In this document: one piece after another, positions 13,855 through 16,215 of the stretch
Position numbering within the stretch: the stretch's first letter is position 1
Layout of the letters: the number at the start of each line of letters is the position of its first letter
Assembly (NCBI GenBank): GCA_035281425.1
Contig: DATEDX010000209.1
Coordinates: 1-16,215 of the forward strand
Direction: 5' to 3'
DNA: 16,215 bases
Source of the DNA: JAICND01 sp035281425
Lineage (GTDB): Bacteria; Actinomycetota; Acidimicrobiia; Spongiisociales; ZC4RG35
Notes under the pieces: model-generated
Told to the model about the DNA's origin: nothing
Seen by the model: only the letters and a program-made list of their open reading frames with translations
The model's database searches: none
Made by a program: the position numbers and the translations under genes

Positions 13855-14229
13855 TCACTCGTCTACTTCGAGTGCTGCCACCATTCCTTCCTGATAGTGA
13901 TCGATGATCTGCCCGCCCTCAATCTCGGTGACGATCCGGCAGGTGAACATCAGCCTCCCCTCCGACGGATCGAAGGTCAGCTTGGTGGTTTCACCCGGCA
14001 TCAACAGCCCGGTGGCGCCCAGCACTCTGCCTTCCACTTCGTTGACCACCAGAGTGTGGGGAAAGTCCCCCTCATTCACCACCTGAATCTGAGTCTCCGA
14101 GGCCGGAAGCCGGGTCATGGTGGCTTCGATGCGGAACTCGGACAGCGTGACGGTGAACCCCTCCTCGACCGGACGGCAGGAGCCAGAGAGGAGGAGAGTC
14201 ACCATCATCATCAGCAAGCGGTACTTCAT
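13855..14229 (-). CDS. Cupredoxin-like lipoprotein
   Basis: A 124-residue exported protein. MKYRLLMMMVTLLLSGSC is a lipoprotein-type signal with Cys18 as the probable lipidated residue, although the -3 position is Ser rather than the usual Leu. The mature part is a beta-rich cupredoxin-like domain with candidate type 1 copper ligands His58 (DFPHTLVV), Cys97 (MFTCRI), His111 and Met116 (DHYQEGM). His-x4-Met matches the blue-copper loop, but Cys to His spans 13 residues instead of the usual few. It would sit outside the membrane as an electron carrier or copper/redox sensor. The ATG overlaps the stop of the upstream histidine kinase as ATGA, so it is translationally coupled. The in-frame upstream reading to 14262 is inside the kinase gene and was rejected. 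Function is inferred; metal binding is untested. Confidence 0.75.
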   Translation of the reverse strand: MKYRLLMMMVTLLLSGSCRPVEEGFTVTLSEFRIEATMTRLPASETQIQVVNEGDFPHTLVVNEVEGRVLGATGLLMPGETTKLTFDPSEGRLMFTCRIVTEIEGGQIIDHYQEGMVAALEVDE

Positions 14230-15773
14230 ATCGCTGCCTGCAGTTGTTGCGGCTGCCAGCAAGGGACCCCCACCGCCATGGTGGTTCCGCCGGCCCCACT
14301 CCTCACCGATATCGAACCACCGATTCCTTCCACCATGAGCTTGGCCAGATAGAGACCCAGTCCGGTGCCCGAGTTGCGGCCCCGCTTCTCGAACTTCTCG
14401 AAGATGTGAGGCAAGAACCCGTACTCGATGCCGGGCCCGTCATCCGCCACCAGGAAAAAAACTCCCGCTTCCGGTCGCCGCCCCGCCTCCACCGCCGGCT
14501 CGAAGGGCAGGTCAGCGGCCACTTCGATCGTGACTCGGGTCGCACCGTGGGTCCGGGCATTGTCGCTGAGCGACACCAGCAGCTGGGCCAGAGTGTCGGC
14601 GTCGGTAAGCAAGTCGGGCACCTCTCCCGCTGGCTGCCACAGGCCCGTTCGAGGACTGACCGACTCAACTCGATCTCTCAGTTGGCTCAGTCCCACCCGG
14701 CGAAGTTCGTAATGAAGGCCACGGTTCTCGATTCGAGCCACCACCAACATCTGGGTGATCAACTCCTTGAGCCGGCGGCCGTCGGCTACCACGTCGGTGA
14801 GGAGATGGTCCCGCTCCTTTCGAGAGAGACGCTCCCAGCCTTCCGCCAGCAAGGCCGATCCGGTGACGATGCTGGTGAGGGGGGTTCGCAGCTCATGATT
14901 GATCATGAGGACGAACTCGGAGCGAATCCGGTTGGTTTCCTCGGCCAGCGCCAGCGCTCGTTCGGCGTCGGCCCGAGCCTGATCGAGCTCTTGGTTGTAT
15001 TCCTCAAGTTCTATGGAACGCCTCTCCAGGAAGTGTTTCTCCATCGCCGCCTCCGTCGCCCGGCGGACCGCACCCTGACGTGCCAATAGCAACAAGGCGG
15101 TCCCGACTGCCAGGGTCAATGAGATTGCCCCAGCGGCGAGATTGGCCGGTCCGAGCGCTGCCTGCCCGGCCCGCCGCGATAACAGCTCGCTCATGTCGTA
15201 TTCAACGACCAGCGCTCCCTGTCCACCGGGAATCGGGGCCGTGACCCGGTAGAGGATGTCTCCGGGCTCCCACTCCACCACGCCGTCGACCACGACCTCT
15301 TGGTCCAGTGGCTCGGCGATGGCTCCGAGAGCAACTCGCTCGACGGCCGCGGCCAAGAATCCATCGAGACTCGACCCGACCCGGGGCGAGGAGGTCGACT
15401 GCAGGTAGCGGCCATCGGCATCGACCACGCTGACCGACTCCACCGCCATCCGATTGCGAATTCGGCGTACTGCTAGCTCGGGTGTGACCCCTTCTTCGAT
15501 GAGGTTGGCGTACTCCCCCGCCGCCTCCCTCATCTCCCGCGCGAAGAGGTCGCCCTCGCCCACCGGGCGGGAGCGCAGATACTGATCCACCACCGCCCAT
15601 CCGCCCACCACCAATGCTGCCATCGCGCAGATGAGGGCGGCTCCCTTCCACCACGGGTTGACGCCGCGTGAGCGAGTTGAAGGTAACGACCGCACCGCCT
15701 GGTTATCGGGCAGAAGCGTTACTGGCTGGAGAGCGAGAAACCAGGATGGAACCTCGGTGTGAACGCGGATCAC
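14226..15773 (-). CDS. Sensor histidine kinase with extracytoplasmic sensor domain
   Basis: A 515-residue kinase. TM1 is at about 43-62 and an extracytoplasmic domain of about 145 residues spans 63-207, with a single-cache/PAS-like pattern (SVSVVDADGRYLQSTSSPRVG). TM2 is at about 210-231, a coiled coil at 240-285 joins to HisKA with MINHELRTPLT (His293), and HATPase_c follows with SDNARTHG (Asn405), DDGPGIE, FEKFEKRGRNSGTGLGLYLAK. All boxes are intact. The GTG at 15773 has AGGAGG only 3 nt upstream, a strong but tight site; GTG at 15695 is a shorter alternative, and the reading to 15989 overlaps the divergent gene and was rejected. There is no response regulator in the window. The stop overlaps the cupredoxin ATG, tying the kinase to a putative copper/redox lipoprotein that may be its signal partner or output. 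Confidence 0.88.
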   Translation of the reverse strand: MIRVHTEVPSWFLALQPVTLLPDNQAVRSLPSTRSRGVNPWWKGAALICAMAALVVGGWAVVDQYLRSRPVGEGDLFAREMREAAGEYANLIEEGVTPELAVRRIRNRMAVESVSVVDADGRYLQSTSSPRVGSSLDGFLAAAVERVALGAIAEPLDQEVVVDGVVEWEPGDILYRVTAPIPGGQGALVVEYDMSELLSRRAGQAALGPANLAAGAISLTLAVGTALLLLARQGAVRRATEAAMEKHFLERRSIELEEYNQELDQARADAERALALAEETNRIRSEFVLMINHELRTPLTSIVTGSALLAEGWERLSRKERDHLLTDVVADGRRLKELITQMLVVARIENRGLHYELRRVGLSQLRDRVESVSPRTGLWQPAGEVPDLLTDADTLAQLLVSLSDNARTHGATRVTIEVAADLPFEPAVEAGRRPEAGVFFLVADDGPGIEYGFLPHIFEKFEKRGRNSGTGLGLYLAKLMVEGIGGSISVRSGAGGTTMAVGVPCWQPQQLQAAI

Positions 15774-15794
15774 GATCCTCCTGGCAGCGGTCGT

Positions 15795-15800
15795 TAAGGT
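15795..15800 (+). promoter_or_regulatory. Candidate -10 box for the DUF402 gene
   Basis: TAAGGT, a TANNNT hexamer, lies 5 nt before the ATG at 15806, the spacing expected for a leaderless mRNA. The same bases contain AAGG, which could alternatively act as a weak Shine-Dalgarno, so the two readings compete. Confidence 0.4.
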
Positions 15801-15805
15801 CGGTG

Positions 15806-16215
15806 ATGGACACCCCGCCCAACCAACCGAGCCGAGGGCCTTTGGACGAGATACGGATCGACATGAGGAAGTGGCCCGATCGCCTTCATTGGCAGTACCG
15901 GGCGCGGAGGCTGGGCGGTGACGAACACGGCGTTTGGGCCTACGTGGCTCCGGGCACCGAAGCGCGCCGCGGAGACGCTCCTCCAGCACCGCTACCGGCC
16001 GGATTCATCCTGCTGATTCCAACCAATAGGTGGTGGGTCATGGAGTTCTATCGCCACCATGCTTGGTGTGAGATCTATGTCAACATCGGCACCCCACCTG
16101 TTTGGAACGGCATCACGGTCCGCCAGGTCGATCTCGACCTCGATGTCGTCTTGAAGGTGGATGGGACCATCACCGTTCTCGACGAAGACGAATTCAAAGA
16201 ACACCAGATTCTCTA
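15806..16215 (+). CDS. DUF402 family protein (FomD/NtdP-like phosphohydrolase), 3' truncated by window
   Basis: 136 codons are visible before the window ends; no stop is reached. Residues 65-136 carry the DUF402 core: FILLIPTNRWWVMEFY, then WCEIYVNIGTPPVW (88-100), VRQVDLDLDVVLKVDG (105-120, with Asp109, Asp111, Asp113) and VLDEDEF (124-130). The acidic clusters form the divalent-metal site in this family, whose studied members hydrolyse nucleoside di/triphosphates or CMP-linked intermediates. Residues 1-60 are a less conserved lead-in. The start is ATG at 15806 (a GTG precedes it directly). The gene diverges from the histidine kinase with about 32 bp between starts. The protein is presumably cytoplasmic and its substrate here is unknown. 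The long minus-strand reading opposite is an antisense shadow. Confidence 0.85.
   Translation, partial: MDTPPNQPSRGPLDEIRIDMRKWPDRLHWQYRARRLGGDEHGVWAYVAPGTEARRGDAPPAPLPAGFILLIPTNRWWVMEFYRHHAWCEIYVNIGTPPVWNGITVRQVDLDLDVVLKVDGTITVLDEDEFKEHQIL

Noticed and set aside
15774..15989. N-terminal extension of the second histidine kinase up to 15989
   Set aside because: It overlaps the well-supported plus-strand DUF402 gene and has no family resemblance. The GTG at 15773 with AGGAGG is preferred.
15992..16204. Minus-strand 70-residue ORF at the window end
   Set aside because: It lies opposite the conserved DUF402 core, and its acidic composition mirrors the antisense of that coding sequence.

Overview
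The window looks like chromosomal sequence from a high-GC actinobacterium. The evidence is the GC-rich third codon positions, frequent GTG starts, a mycothiol-synthase-like double GNAT protein, and TANNNT boxes placed 5-6 nt upstream of start codons (the leaderless promoter style common in Actinobacteria). An Acidimicrobiia-type lineage is plausible, but that is inference from overall flavour. No rRNA, tRNA, CRISPR array, transposase or phage gene was seen. Every strand base belongs to one of about fifteen compactly packed genes or to short intergenic gaps.

Layout. (1) 77-2505, minus: thrS (threonyl-tRNA synthetase), translationally coupled to a small two-TM protein. (2) 2616-3446, plus: an aminoglycoside-phosphotransferase-fold protein whose catalytic loop is disrupted; then 3597-3794, plus: a tiny zinc-ribbon protein. 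(3) 3798-4697, minus: mycothiol synthase (mshD-like), divergent from a patatin-like phospholipase (4756-5721, plus). (4) 5770-7382, minus: a KhtT/KhtU-type K+(cation)/H+ antiporter pair, divergent from a serine beta-lactamase-fold protein (7436-8251, plus) with a probable leaderless promoter. (5) 8238-11712, minus: an ECF sigma factor, a membrane-anchored protein with an Ig-like domain and a distinctive C-terminal domain, and a PAS-containing membrane histidine kinase. (6) 11832-12695, plus: a diverged paralogue of that membrane-anchored protein, transcribed away from the sigma factor. It is followed by a strong hairpin and by a secreted Thr/Ser-rich surface protein (12804-13775). (7) 13855-15773, minus: a second histidine kinase translationally coupled to a cupredoxin-like lipoprotein. 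(8) 15806-end, plus: a DUF402 phosphohydrolase-family protein running off the window.

The most distinctive part is 8.2-13.8 kb. An ECF sigma gene is flanked on both sides, in opposite orientations, by two paralogous envelope proteins that share two extracytoplasmic domains. The 119-bp gap between sigma and the plus-strand paralogue contains a perfect 22-bp inverted repeat. The sigma leader also has a strong Shine-Dalgarno placed for a short overlapping upstream ORF rather than for the sigma GTG. My inference is an extracytoplasmic sensing/surface-remodelling module: sigma, a membrane partner that may act as anti-sigma, a histidine kinase, and target surface proteins. The second striking unit is the ATGA-coupled histidine kinase and cupredoxin lipoprotein. 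Neither kinase has a response regulator in the window.
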